Source of the DNA: Cryptosporidium bovis
Lineage: Eukaryota; Apicomplexa; Conoidasida; Eucoccidiorida; Cryptosporidiidae
NCBI GenBank assembly: GCA_009768925.2
Contig: VHIT02000050.1
Coordinates: 1 to 64,000 of the forward strand
Reading direction: 5' to 3'
Length of the DNA: 64,000 nt
Made by a program: the position numbers and the translations under genes. Shown here one piece after another: positions 9,415-18,733 of the stretch (position 1 is its first letter; every line of letters begins with the position of its first letter). Below the pieces are notes generated by a model. That model did not search any database and was not told the DNA's origin. It saw only the letters and a program-made list of their open reading frames with translations.

Positions 9415-12213
9415 TTACCAGTTTATTACATTTATTTTGGTAACTCCGACAATAAGCGAAAGATTATAACACGCCATTCTTTTGATTCTATTATATTCAT
9501 ATCCATCTTCACATTCACGTGAATTCAACAAACCAACACACCTCAAGTAAGAAGTTACTGCATTAGTTTTTAGATTGATTTGATGAAACGCACGCCCCAA
9601 ATTGTAGAAACATTCTGCTTTATACAAAGAATTATCGATATAAATGCTTTTTCTTCCATTTATATATCGATTTATAAAGGAAAATCCCTTGATTATTGGA
9701 ATTATTTTGTTTTTAGATTCTTTACTTGATGAAAGCCCTATAAATGAAACCCCTAGACATAGTGAAATTAGGTCATTGAACGGAAGTAAGCGGTGTATTT
9801 TAATGTACTCATTAATTGCCTGGTTTAGACGACTAGATAGAACATACAAATGAGCAGTTACAATTAAGAGCTCTAGTTGATTATTTGAGTGTGAAATCTG
9901 TCTTTGAATCCAAGATCTAGTTTCACCGATTGCTTCTTTTTCAAGGTAATAATTGATATTATCATTTGTTAAATTTAAATAAAATATCTGAGGCATCAAG
10001 ATAAGGTTTCCTATTAATTTACAAATGGCTTTCTTATTTGCATTTTTCTGATAATATTCTTCTCTTAAGAAACTAAGCAATGCTCTCCAGAGGCCACCTT
10101 CGAAGGAAAGTGATAAAAGAAGTCTTAATAATGAACGCTTGCCACTATTCAATGATTCTATGTTTATCTCAGGATTTATTAGCTTTAAGTTTCCAAATAA
10201 TTTCTTAAATATCTCGACGGCAACATTGTTTTGCCTTACAAATTGCAGTGAAATTGCACCTAATGTAAGGAACTCCCAAAATTCTTTTTCAGATGTTAAT
10301 ATTTCTTCTAAAGTAATCAAACCTAATTCACTTCTTATCTTACTAATTTGAGTATTCGATCTTTGAGTCTTTTTTTTCTGGGTTTTCATATTAACATGTT
10401 TGTTTGTGGAAATCTCCCTATCAATAATTGGAACTGCCTTCTTAATTTGGTCTTCAAATTGCTTATTCTCATTACTAAACTTCCGATAATATATGAGTTG
10501 GCTAATTCGCTTGTTATCAATTAGAAACTCATTGATAATATCGGTAAATCTTAATGCAAATTTTGAAATCACTTTAAAATCTAATTCAGGTCCAAATTTT
10601 GGGCAAATAGCACTTTCTATAAAAGGTAAAAGGTCATTTTTTCCAAACAGTAATGAATATTTATCTTTCATTTCAGAAAATAGATCAATTACAATTGAAA
10701 CCCTCATTTCTTGTGGAATTGGGAGTGTAATATCTTTTGATTGAACAATATCCTCGTATTTCATTGTATACAATAACTCCTCACTCAAATTATCGAAGCC
10801 CATTTTCGTATAAATTGATGCTAACAATGTTTTTGCTCTGGAAATGTTAAAATCTCCCGATTTTGTCTTGTTTGTTTCTAATATTTTCTCGAGGATTCGT
10901 ATTGCATGATCATTTAACTCAAGTTTATAAAGTGAAAATGCAAACTTAAAATTAAATTGAATATCATATTCATGTGATTTAGTGCTCTCAATGAAAGAGT
11001 AGTGATCAACAGCAGATTTGTAATTTCCAATATGAAAGTAAGAATCTGCCAGAGCCAAATGTAGATCGATAAATTCATTTACATTACCTTCACCAATCAT
11101 TTTTGAGACAAAATATGCTGGATAATCGTTTCCCAAGTTTAGGTTTGCAATAGCATATTTAACACTGATGTCAATAGGAATTTTACTTAGAAACAAATCA
11201 AGATTATCGTTAATATTAAATTCTGAACTTTGGATCATTTCTTTCTGTGAAGAATAATTCTTACAAAAGAGTTTACTAAAATAATTTTCAACTAACATGA
11301 CACATTTTTGAAACAACTTCAAATCTATATACAACTCACAAAGCATGTTTACAATATCCATATCCTCCGAATATTCAATACAACTTTCAAGCGTTTCTGC
11401 AGCAAGATTTAACTTTCCAATTTTATGATAACATCTTGCCAGTTCTTTTCCTAACATTGGGTCTCCAGGATGTCTCAGAAAGAGTATTTTTAACTGTTGA
11501 ATACATCTGGAAATTTCATTAATTGAGTGATATGCATTACTAAGTTCAAACCGTATTTCATCTTCAAGGTCTGCGGTTGCATCTTGCCCATTAATTTTTT
11601 CTGAATATGAAATGTTTTTGATACACTTCAAATAACAGTAGATGGTTCTGTTCCAATCTTCTAATTCTGAACACATTTGGCCTATTCTCTTCCAAAGAAA
11701 GAGATCATTACCAACAAGGTGTGCCGCAACTAAATAAAAACCTATGGCTTTTTCCTTGTCTTCTAACTCTTGTTCGTATATAAGCCCAAGCATGTGAAAA
11801 GGGTCATGGAGGCCAGGAGCTCTTACTACAACCTCTTCAAGCGTTTCTATTGCCAAAATAAACTTTTTTTCTAAATATGCATCATTTGCTTTTTGAAGTA
11901 GTTTTTCTACTTCCAAGGTGATACTTGTATTTAGTTTTGTCTTTTTCTTTGAAGTTATCGACCTTTTATGCTTCTTCCTATTTGTATCCTTGATACTTGT
12001 GTAATCAAGTGTTAACAATTGTTCAAATTCAAATTCATCTTCCGAAAATTTCTCTGACCCAGATACACTCTGGAAACTGTATCCTTGATTCCTAATTGTT
12101 TGAATTCCATCGTAAATATTGATGTTGTCTACGGACTGATTTGAACTCTTTTCGTCACAGTGAATACAGTCCTCACCAGTTAGTGGAGTTGTATTAGGAT
12201 GTATAACATTCAT
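9415..12213 (-). CDS. TFIIIC TPR subunit (TFC4/GTF3C3-like)
   Basis: 932 residues. In yeast and humans this TPR subunit of transcription factor IIIC contacts TFIIIB on tRNA genes. An acidic N-terminal part and a Lys-rich KKHKRSITSKKKTK patch precede tandem TPRs from about residue 105. The first ones match GTF3C3 well: AIETLEEVVVRAPGLHDPFH, MLGLIYEQELEDKEKAIGFY, then VAAHLVGNDLFLWKRIGQMC and DWNRTIYCYLKCI. A second TPR array follows around residues 380-480, then a basic linker (KKKTQRSN) and a C-terminal helical array ending in YNLGRAFHQI...AVTSYLRC and a final YNLSLI. Length is close to the family's 880-1025. A GGCGCG element at 12237-12242 lies 24 bases before the start. Confidence 0.87.
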   Translation of the reverse strand: MNVIHPNTTPLTGEDCIHCDEKSSNQSVDNINIYDGIQTIRNQGYSFQSVSGSEKFSEDEFEFEQLLTLDYTSIKDTNRKKHKRSITSKKKTKLNTSITLEVEKLLQKANDAYLEKKFILAIETLEEVVVRAPGLHDPFHMLGLIYEQELEDKEKAIGFYLVAAHLVGNDLFLWKRIGQMCSELEDWNRTIYCYLKCIKNISYSEKINGQDATADLEDEIRFELSNAYHSINEISRCIQQLKILFLRHPGDPMLGKELARCYHKIGKLNLAAETLESCIEYSEDMDIVNMLCELYIDLKLFQKCVMLVENYFSKLFCKNYSSQKEMIQSSEFNINDNLDLFLSKIPIDISVKYAIANLNLGNDYPAYFVSKMIGEGNVNEFIDLHLALADSYFHIGNYKSAVDHYSFIESTKSHEYDIQFNFKFAFSLYKLELNDHAIRILEKILETNKTKSGDFNISRAKTLLASIYTKMGFDNLSEELLYTMKYEDIVQSKDITLPIPQEMRVSIVIDLFSEMKDKYSLLFGKNDLLPFIESAICPKFGPELDFKVISKFALRFTDIINEFLIDNKRISQLIYYRKFSNENKQFEDQIKKAVPIIDREISTNKHVNMKTQKKKTQRSNTQISKIRSELGLITLEEILTSEKEFWEFLTLGAISLQFVRQNNVAVEIFKKLFGNLKLINPEINIESLNSGKRSLLRLLLSLSFEGGLWRALLSFLREEYYQKNANKKAICKLIGNLILMPQIFYLNLTNDNINYYLEKEAIGETRSWIQRQISHSNNQLELLIVTAHLYVLSSRLNQAINEYIKIHRLLPFNDLISLCLGVSFIGLSSSKESKNKIIPIIKGFSFINRYINGRKSIYIDNSLYKAECFYNLGRAFHQINLKTNAVTSYLRCVGLLNSRECEDGYEYNRIKRMACYNLSLIVGVTKINVINW

Positions 12214-12236
12214 TTCAAAAAGAAAAAAAAGAAAAA

Positions 12237-12242
12237 GGCGCG
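12237..12242. promoter_or_regulatory. GGCGCG element before the TFIIIC gene
   Basis: AAAGGCGCGTTTAG lies 24 bases upstream of the TFIIIC start, in the 110-base spacer behind the cyclase gene. It has the GCGC core seen before several other genes here. Confidence 0.3.
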
Positions 12243-12323
12243 TTTAGAAAGTAGCTTACAGTAACGAAGTTGAAGGAGAAAACATCTTCCTTTTATTTGG
12301 TGGTAATTTTCAAAACATAAGAG

Positions 12324-15077
12324 TTACAAAAAATCCTTAGAATCTAATATCTCTGCTCTAATCCAATTTGTTCCTGGTTTTCTTCTTAAGAAATGCTTGC
12401 ACTTATTATAGAGGACGGTTGAAGTGAGATTCTTTTTGTTTGAATGAAGTTCGATTATTTTTTCCAAATATTTCATTGAATGGGCAAATTCCATATCCAA
12501 AAAAAGAATCAATGCAATAGTATGTAGCTTAGAAATTAGTATTAAGTTTGAGTTGGCATTCGACATCGAGTCAATTACTTGATAAATTATAGTAGGCTTA
12601 CTCTTTCCTTGAACGATTACAACGTCAAGGGGGCAAATGATAAAACTTGTTTGTACTCTTTTGTTTACAAAAACATTGTTAGTTATTATTATGTCTGCAT
12701 TGTAACGTTTACATAGCGACTCAACTCTGCTTGCCAAGTTTACCCCATCTCCTAGGATCCCGTATTTCTTTCTTTTTTTACCACCAATATTACCGATTAG
12801 CACGTTATCTGTGTGAATACCACACTTAATTTCTATCTTCGAGGTATATATATTCCTAAAAATTTCAGACTTGGAATTAAGTATTTTCTTCATTTGTAAT
12901 GATGTGTTAATTGCAGCAATTCTGTTGTCTTCAATATCGGGAGAGTTCCAAATAACGAGAATCGCATCACCTACTATCTCTAGTAATATTCCATCATATT
13001 CATTTACAATTCTAATCATTTCATCAAAATATACAGTTAATAATTCAAAAAGCTTAAATGGGCAGAGTTTTTCCGCTATGCTTGTAAAGCCAACAATATC
13101 AGTAAATAGCATTGTAATTTCACAGTACTCAGCACTTGTAAGTAGTAGTCCATCATTTCTAATAATTTCTTTTGTAACGTTAAGAGGAAGATAATTTGAG
13201 AATGAATTGATGGTGTTTTCTATAATTACAATTAAATCATTTGTTAAAAATTCACTAAAAATATAACTTGATTCTTGCAAATTATTGACGTTTTTCTCCA
13301 AAAAATTGTTACTGGCTGTATTCGGACAATTGATTAAAGTAGTGATCTTATTATATCCATTAATTAGTCTATTTATAAGGTTATATGTATAACAGGAATA
13401 TGAAAAATCCATCTTATAATGAAAGGCTAAACAAAATATAATTACCGTCAGATAAAAGTACGTAATAGCCATCATAATTTGAGCTTTGTTATTATTAATA
13501 GTTAAGTTTTCTGCAAAAATTCCTGGAAATAACTCCAAAAAAATAATGAAAATGAACATTAACAGGCATAAAAATAGTGAATATGTGTAAGATATATTTT
13601 CGTAAAAATTTTTTCTCCGAGAAAATATATAAGGATTACTATCAAAAAAAGTCACAAGATACTTTTTGAAAGTACTTGTAAAAAGTACTCCGTCTTTATC
13701 AAGTGATAACATTAATTCTTCGAATTCCTCATAATTTATATTACGTGAATCAATAATTTCACGGATAACGAAATTTCGTCTAATATCAATCTCATCGATT
13801 AATGTGTTTGCATTGTTGTAACCATCTCTTTTTCCAGCGAAGTAAATAATTCTGTAAAACTTTGCTATTAATTTGTACAAATTTTTGGAATAAAATATGA
13901 ATTCAAACAATTTACACTTATTGAAAGATGAATTGGTATGCCAATTCGAAAATAACAAATACAAATTACCTTCAAACATACCTATTTTACTTAAACAACC
14001 CAATATATATTCATCAATGTTAATTATTTCTGCCAATTTCCGGTCAACATCAATCCCAAACCTAGAACAAATAGTCTCAAACTGTGAAAATGAAATTTTT
14101 GAATCGAAGTCAGTATCCGCAGAAATGAATAATCTTTTTAGGAAAAATCTGAATACTTCTTTGTTCTGAAAAAGATTGTATCTAGTGAATAAATTACATT
14201 GGAAAATAAACAGAAGACGAAATACTGACGTGTAAAATGATGCTAGAGAAATAATATTTTTCAGGCCAAAGGACTTTGGATATACTAAACAGACAATAAA
14301 TATTGCTTCAACCAAGATGTTAATTTTATTTGTCGCTTTCCAATTTGAAAATTGGAAGATAAAATCAAAGAAGCAGAGAATCAATCCAGAATATAGATAA
14401 ATTTCCAATGGAAAAATGAAACTATTTTTATTACTCTCGCCAATTATTGTAAATATAAAGAATACTAATATACGTAAAAGTTGGGTATAATATTGGATTT
14501 TTGTGTTGAAATAAAAGTGTTTGTATGTCTTGTTTATGAAGTCACACACATATTTTAACTTTTTAGAAAAGATTGATGTACATTCATTTGGCCTTGGTTT
14601 ATGAGATTCAAAATTAACATTTGTTTTACAGTTATGAATAAAGCAATCCTCATTGCTGCGATATATTTGCCAATTATTTGAATCTAACACCTTCCCCAAG
14701 TCAGCAGATACAGGTTTCATTCCATCTGCTAAATTATGGTATGAAAGACGATCTACAAGTATATCAAATAATCCAGCAACTTCATATTTTCCGGCAATAC
14801 CACATATTTTATGGTGACTTGTGTAAAATAATTCATGTGAAGTTGCTTCAAATAACAGATCATCTGTCTGTAGTTCTGGAAACAAAAAACGGCATCTAAT
14901 GACATCTTTTAACACTCTACTTGGTTCTGAAGACTCTAATTTGATCTTCTTCACTATCTCTTCAAAGTTAGATTCAGTAGTACCTTTGCATTTTTCAGAA
15001 AGAACCGGGGAGTTGTTAATTGTTTCAACTGCTCCAGACTTTGCTATACATTCAAAATTGAGACATCTAAGGTACAT
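12324..15077 (-). CDS. Membrane class III nucleotide cyclase with channel-like and EF-hand-like regions
   Basis: 917 residues. Membrane segments lie at about 195-310, resembling a voltage-sensor-like bundle, then a degenerate EF-hand loop DTDFDSKISFSQ and a second one (LDKDGVLF) before more membrane segments at 490-560. The cyclase domain spans about residues 640-835. Metal-binding Asp660 sits in FTDIVGFTSI and Asp704 in EIVGDAILVIW; catalytic Asn780 and Arg784 are in GDGVNLASRVE. The base-selecting positions are Glu700 and Gly773, not the Lys/Asp of standard adenylyl cyclases nor the Glu/Cys of standard guanylyl cyclases. The layout (channel-like N terminus, one cyclase domain) recalls the apicomplexan/ciliate adenylyl cyclase alpha type. 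Substrate, ATP or GTP, is therefore undecided. It is a single exon, with an E2F-like TTTGGCGG at 15191-15198 upstream. Confidence 0.88.
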   Translation of the reverse strand: MYLRCLNFECIAKSGAVETINNSPVLSEKCKGTTESNFEEIVKKIKLESSEPSRVLKDVIRCRFLFPELQTDDLLFEATSHELFYTSHHKICGIAGKYEVAGLFDILVDRLSYHNLADGMKPVSADLGKVLDSNNWQIYRSNEDCFIHNCKTNVNFESHKPRPNECTSIFSKKLKYVCDFINKTYKHFYFNTKIQYYTQLLRILVFFIFTIIGESNKNSFIFPLEIYLYSGLILCFFDFIFQFSNWKATNKINILVEAIFIVCLVYPKSFGLKNIISLASFYTSVFRLLFIFQCNLFTRYNLFQNKEVFRFFLKRLFISADTDFDSKISFSQFETICSRFGIDVDRKLAEIINIDEYILGCLSKIGMFEGNLYLLFSNWHTNSSFNKCKLFEFIFYSKNLYKLIAKFYRIIYFAGKRDGYNNANTLIDEIDIRRNFVIREIIDSRNINYEEFEELMLSLDKDGVLFTSTFKKYLVTFFDSNPYIFSRRKNFYENISYTYSLFLCLLMFIFIIFLELFPGIFAENLTINNNKAQIMMAITYFYLTVIIFCLAFHYKMDFSYSCYTYNLINRLINGYNKITTLINCPNTASNNFLEKNVNNLQESSYIFSEFLTNDLIVIIENTINSFSNYLPLNVTKEIIRNDGLLLTSAEYCEITMLFTDIVGFTSIAEKLCPFKLFELLTVYFDEMIRIVNEYDGILLEIVGDAILVIWNSPDIEDNRIAAINTSLQMKKILNSKSEIFRNIYTSKIEIKCGIHTDNVLIGNIGGKKRKKYGILGDGVNLASRVESLCKRYNADIIITNNVFVNKRVQTSFIICPLDVVIVQGKSKPTIIYQVIDSMSNANSNLILISKLHTIALILFLDMEFAHSMKYLEKIIELHSNKKNLTSTVLYNKCKHFLRRKPGTNWIRAEILDSKDFL

Positions 15078-15190
15078 AAAACAAGACTACTGAAATTTAC
15101 TTGTCTATTCTATGGAAATATGAGTATTAAAATTCAACAATTTTCATTAGTAAATTGTCAGAAGCAAGACCACTTTTCCATACTTGCCTA

Positions 15191-15198
15191 TTTGGCGG
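15191..15198 (+). promoter_or_regulatory. E2F-like element upstream of the cyclase gene
   Basis: TTTGGCGG lies about 115 bases before the cyclase start, in the 197-base spacer between it and the CS-domain gene. Cryptosporidium keeps E2F/DP factors and its promoters are known to be enriched for this motif; activity of this copy is inferred. Confidence 0.35.
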
Positions 15199-15274
15199 CT
15201 GTGCCCACAATTAAACGAGATTAAAGGTCTTCTAATTTGCCCTCAAAAATACAGTATTGAAATTTTAGTAATGT

Positions 15275-16093
15275 TCATAGCTCATCACTTTTTGTGTTGT
15301 TTGTCACATTGATCTCGGACATTACTGTATTGTTACCAGAGACAAATGTTGAGTTGTTGTTCTTGTTAAAATCAACCTCATGCTTTTCCTTCATTTCCCA
15401 CCAGGTGTGCATATTCAGTATTTTAAGATTTCTATCTTTTAATAATCTTGGCCATTTATTATTTCCGTTTTTTTTCAAGAGTGTGCATGAAAGTTTTCCA
15501 ACTGAGCCGGAAGAGCATTCCGAAAGTTCCGGATCTACCTCATCAAATAGTTCAAGTTCCAAAATATACTTTTTTTTTTCATGTGAATGCGAGCCTAGCC
15601 CGGAGAAGTAGAAAGTGTTTTTTTCTATTAATAGAGTTTTGTTTTCAACTTTTAGTGCACCGGGTGCATTCCATCTGTATGTGAACTTTATGTTTAAATA
15701 TATGTGGTCCAGTGATTGGGCCCATTGAAAAGCAGGTGATAAAGTTGCTATTTCATCATGCTTTTTATTTAGTAACCTTGTTAATTCGTCCAACTCTTTC
15801 CTTATTGTGAGTTCAGCAGAACGGACTACAGCGCTAAAGTCTGACCCTTGTTCATGAGTTTTTATTATTAAACTTTTTGAAAGTTTCCACCATCCTCTTG
15901 ACATCGAGAGTTCTAAATCATCAGCGATCACTTTTCTTGAAGTATTCCTATTTAGAGTGTCAAGTGCATGATCTTCAGATGGTGAATTGAGGAAGACTGA
16001 ATTACTTTCATCTTTATATACATTTTGCGAGAGTACCACATTAAAAGTATGTAATATAGCAATAATAGTTGTTATTATTTTGTAATTTAACAT
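15275..16093 (-). CDS. ER-lumenal p23/CS-domain (HSP20-like) protein with SDEL signal
   Basis: 272 residues. The signal peptide is residues 1-22 (ending NVVLSQ). The C terminus is KSDEL, the ER retrieval form used by apicomplexans (as in Plasmodium BiP), so the protein should stay in the ER lumen. Residues 115-235 fit a CS/p23 beta-sandwich: FQWAQSLDHIYLNIKFTY, then FYFSGLG, KYILELELFDEVDPE, a strand with LSCTLLKK, and KWPRLLKD. The WPRL ending is typical of the p23/HACD3 type. Before it lies a helical region (residues 45-110) with a WWKLSK element. CS domains usually serve HSP90-family chaperones, so a lumenal GRP94-type partner is possible but not shown. Several sequons (NKT, NNS, NNT, NVT) lie in the last half. 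It is divergent from ARP6, 210 bases away. Confidence 0.85.
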   Translation of the reverse strand: MLNYKIITTIIAILHTFNVVLSQNVYKDESNSVFLNSPSEDHALDTLNRNTSRKVIADDLELSMSRGWWKLSKSLIIKTHEQGSDFSAVVRSAELTIRKELDELTRLLNKKHDEIATLSPAFQWAQSLDHIYLNIKFTYRWNAPGALKVENKTLLIEKNTFYFSGLGSHSHEKKKYILELELFDEVDPELSECSSGSVGKLSCTLLKKNGNNKWPRLLKDRNLKILNMHTWWEMKEKHEVDFNKNNNSTFVSGNNTVMSEINVTNNTKSDEL

Positions 16094-16303
16094 ATTCTGC
16101 CTAGAAATATTTTAAAAATACTAAATGAAATACCGCTACTTTTAGAAGTGGAACGGTATTTTTGTTTTTTTCCTTTAAATAAAATACAATATAAAACAAC
16201 ACTTTCTCCATAAATATAATATAATAAATAAAATGAGGTTTTGAAGTTGTAAACTGTCTAATAAATTTTAATACTATGAAATAGCTTTAAATATTCTTAA
16301 AAA

Positions 16304-17650
16304 ATGAATAAAGTTTTAGTTATAGATAATGGGTCACATTCAATAAAAATAGGATTTTCTGGAGAGGACTCTCCGAGGTAAGTAAAACTAAATTCGATAA
16401 ATCCATTCATTAATAATAAATTGGTGATTAGACTATGTCTTCCTAATTGTGTCGGAAAAACCAGGAAAAAAGACAAAATATACATTTCCGACCAATTAAT
16501 CGGTCTCAATGAATATTTTTCTTACTGCCCCTTTTCAGAAGGTTTATTAGTGGATTTTTCTTTACAATGTGATGTTTGGACTTATATATTTGATAAGATG
16601 AACCTATCTCCAAACAATTTAGGAGTTATTGTTACAGAACCATTCATGAACCCTACTCCTTTAAGGCATGCCCTTTATGAAGTGATTTTTGAGCAATTCC
16701 ATTTTAAAAGGGCAATAATTTCAAATCCCCCTACTTTAGCTCAATTTGCGTTTTCACCAAATAAAATACCTTCAACCGAGTTTGACCGTCCAAATCCCTG
16801 TTATCTAATACTAGATTGTGGATATCAATGCTGTTTTAGTGTTCCAATTTACCAAGGGTTGCCAATTAAGGAGGGGTGCCGTAGAATAGATATCGGTGGT
16901 TACCATCTTGATTTATCACTTAAAAATCTATTGTCTTTTAGACAGATAGACCTCTCCAGGAACTCCATTCTTGTATCAAAGATAAAAGAAACAAGTTGTT
17001 ACATTTCATGTGAGTTCGAGGGTGAGATTTATGGTATAAAATCGAATAAGGAGGAGCTATTGGAACAACTTGTGCAATTACCAGATCAAAAGGGACCCAA
17101 TTGGAACAAAAACAACAATTTCTACTTTAGTGATAATACTGCACCAACGAATGCAGAGGTATTAGAGAATAATAGGGTTATTAGAGAGAGGGTCGAGAGT
17201 TTAAGTGAAACACAAAATAAGGATATTTGCAACGAGTATATTCGACTCCATACTGAACGGATATTCGTCCCTGAATTGTTATTCAATCCTAGTTATCACG
17301 GATACGGATCCGCGGGGTTGGCGGAAATGGTCGTGGAGTCTATCAATTCATGTCCAAAGCGAATGCAAGAACTACTCGCGAATAACATTATACTAATTGG
17401 GGGTACTACAAAGTTCAGAAATTTTGAGAAGAGATTGAGAAGCGAGATCAGTGCTATGTTACCTTCAGTAAGTTTAAGAAAAAAAATCAGATAAAGGCGT
17501 AATAAACTCTCCTAGGATTGGACTGTTTATGTTAGAAGTGGCGAAAAGCCGGAGTATTCAGCGTGGAAAGGAGGCTCATTATGGGGCGAACTTAATTTTG
17601 ATACATTTGCAATTTCAAAGAGTCAGTACGACGAGGAAGGTAAAATATAG
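16304..17650 (+). CDS. ARP6: Actin-related protein 6 (SWR1/INO80-family chromatin remodeller subunit)
   Basis: Three exons: 16304-16377, 16432-17467 and 17516-17650, giving 414 residues. Intron 1 is GTAAGT...TTAG (54 bases) and intron 2 is GTAAGT...CTAG (48 bases); phases match exactly. Exon 1 encodes VLVIDNGSHSIKIGFSG, the actin phosphate-1 loop in its ARP6 form. Exon 2 supplies LCLPNCVGK, GVIVTEPFMNPTP, CYLILDCGYQCCFSVP, a RRIDIGGYHLDLSLK stretch, and NIILIGGTTKFRNFEKRLRS. Exon 3 ends with SAWKGGSLWGEL and the SKSQYDEEG tail, matching ARP6 C termini. Human ARP6 is 396 residues. ARP6 with SWC2/6 helps load H2A.Z. If read without splicing, exon 2 ends in a false SLRKKIR tail. Confidence 0.93.
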
Positions 17651-17737
17651 GCTGATTTTAATCGACTACCGTTTGTGACCCCTAAACAAATTGGTTTGTT
17701 TTATTTTCCCACATTTTTGGGGTATTTATTTGTTCTA

Positions 17738-17743
17738 GGCGCC
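17738..17743 (+). promoter_or_regulatory. GGCGCC E2F-like element before the TRA2-like gene
   Basis: The sequence TAGGCGCCA sits 76 bases before the ATG at 17819 and has the same core as the site at 43096-43101. Its place inside the longer open frame supports the downstream start for the RRM protein. Confidence 0.4.
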
Positions 17744-17818
17744 ATTTGCTCTCACGTCCCAAGCGGGGGAATTTATTTTATTCTCGGCCTTGCTCACTTT
17801 CAGTATTTCCTTCGTGAT

Positions 17819-18583
17819 ATGCCGGTGGCGAAGAAACGGGGAAGAAAACCGACTTTAAGGAAAATGGAGGAGGAGAATTCAGATTCAAAACCTCATATAA
17901 CTGAGGACAGTGAACCTCAGACAGTTCATGAACCAGATTCACAGGAACAATTGAAAGAACCTACTGAAAATGAAGTAGAGGCGAATAAAGAGCCTACAGC
18001 TAATGATCGTAGTGACGATCCATCTTGTACACTCTATGTATGCAGACTCTCGCAGAAAACCAAGGAGGATGACTTACGCCGCTTGTTTGAGGATTATGGT
18101 AATGTTAGAGACTGTCATCTGGTAACCAATCCATTGACTGGCGAAAGCAGATGTTTTGGGTTCGTTACGATGAGCAGTGAAGAGGAGGCTGCGCGTGCAA
18201 AGGAATCAGTTGATGGAAAGGACTACAAAGATTCAAACTTGAAGGTTGAGACTGCTAGGCGTGCAAAGCCGTACGACCCTACTCCAGGGGAGTACAAAGG
18301 ACCTCAATATCGTTCCATAAAATATAGTAATCCAAGGATGGGGTATCACACCCGCCACCATCGCGGTGGCTCCTACAAGCAATCTAGAGGTCGGTATGAC
18401 TACCCAGGCTCATCCCACCAAAGAAACGAACAATATAGTAGATATAACGATGGCTACTACGGTAGTAGATACTATGACAATAAATATACTTCGAGGATAG
18501 ACGATTATCATCCCCAAAGATATCACTCCCCAATTAGATATTCGAGGGCAGATCCGTACGATTCGAGATATATCAGGCGCTGA
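17819..18583 (+). CDS. TRA2-like RRM splicing factor
   Basis: Starting at the ATG at 17819 gives 254 residues. The same frame is open back to 17675 but would add 48 hydrophobic residues and swallow an E2F-like site, so I treat that as leader. N terminus: basic KKRGRKPTLRK, then an acidic region. One RRM spans about residues 70-150, with RNP2 LYVCRLS, RNP1 RCFGFVTM and the closing LKVETARRAK. It is followed by PYDPTPGEYKG, close to the (R)PHTPTPGIYMG motif that follows the RRM in Transformer-2. The C terminus is Arg/Tyr/Ser/Gly-rich with many RY, YDS and SR pairs instead of a classical long RS domain. TRA2 proteins bind GAA-type exonic enhancers. Codon use is less AT-rich than in neighbours, as expected for a highly expressed gene. 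Confidence 0.82.
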   Translation: MPVAKKRGRKPTLRKMEEENSDSKPHITEDSEPQTVHEPDSQEQLKEPTENEVEANKEPTANDRSDDPSCTLYVCRLSQKTKEDDLRRLFEDYGNVRDCHLVTNPLTGESRCFGFVTMSSEEEAARAKESVDGKDYKDSNLKVETARRAKPYDPTPGEYKGPQYRSIKYSNPRMGYHTRHHRGGSYKQSRGRYDYPGSSHQRNEQYSRYNDGYYGSRYYDNKYTSRIDDYHPQRYHSPIRYSRADPYDSRYIRR

Positions 18584-18691
18584 ATGCATTAATAATATGA
18601 CTGACAATTAAATAAAATTTGCTATTTGTATTTTGTGTCCCAGACTATTAACCTCTAAATTCCCTGTCTTGATTCATGTGTCCGCCTCATT

Positions 18692-18704
18692 CCCCCCCCC
18701 CCCC
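18692..18704 (+). repeat. Run of 13 C
   Basis: An uninterrupted C13 tract lies in the spacer between the TRA2-like and SRD5A3-like genes, 30 bases before the latter's ATG. Such runs are rare in DNA this AT-rich, and length may vary or be miscounted in an assembly. Confidence 0.85.
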
Positions 18705-18733
18705 ATCCTTGTGTCACTATTCAGAGATGAAAG

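Noticed and set aside
17468-17494. Read-through C terminus of ARP6 ending SLRKKIR
   Set aside because: This is intron 2; splicing to 17516 restores the conserved ARP6 C terminus.
17675-17818. 48-residue hydrophobic N-terminal extension of the TRA2-like protein
   Set aside because: It starts 25 bases after the ARP6 stop, contains an E2F-like promoter site and is not expected on an RRM splicing factor; the ATG at 17819 is preferred.
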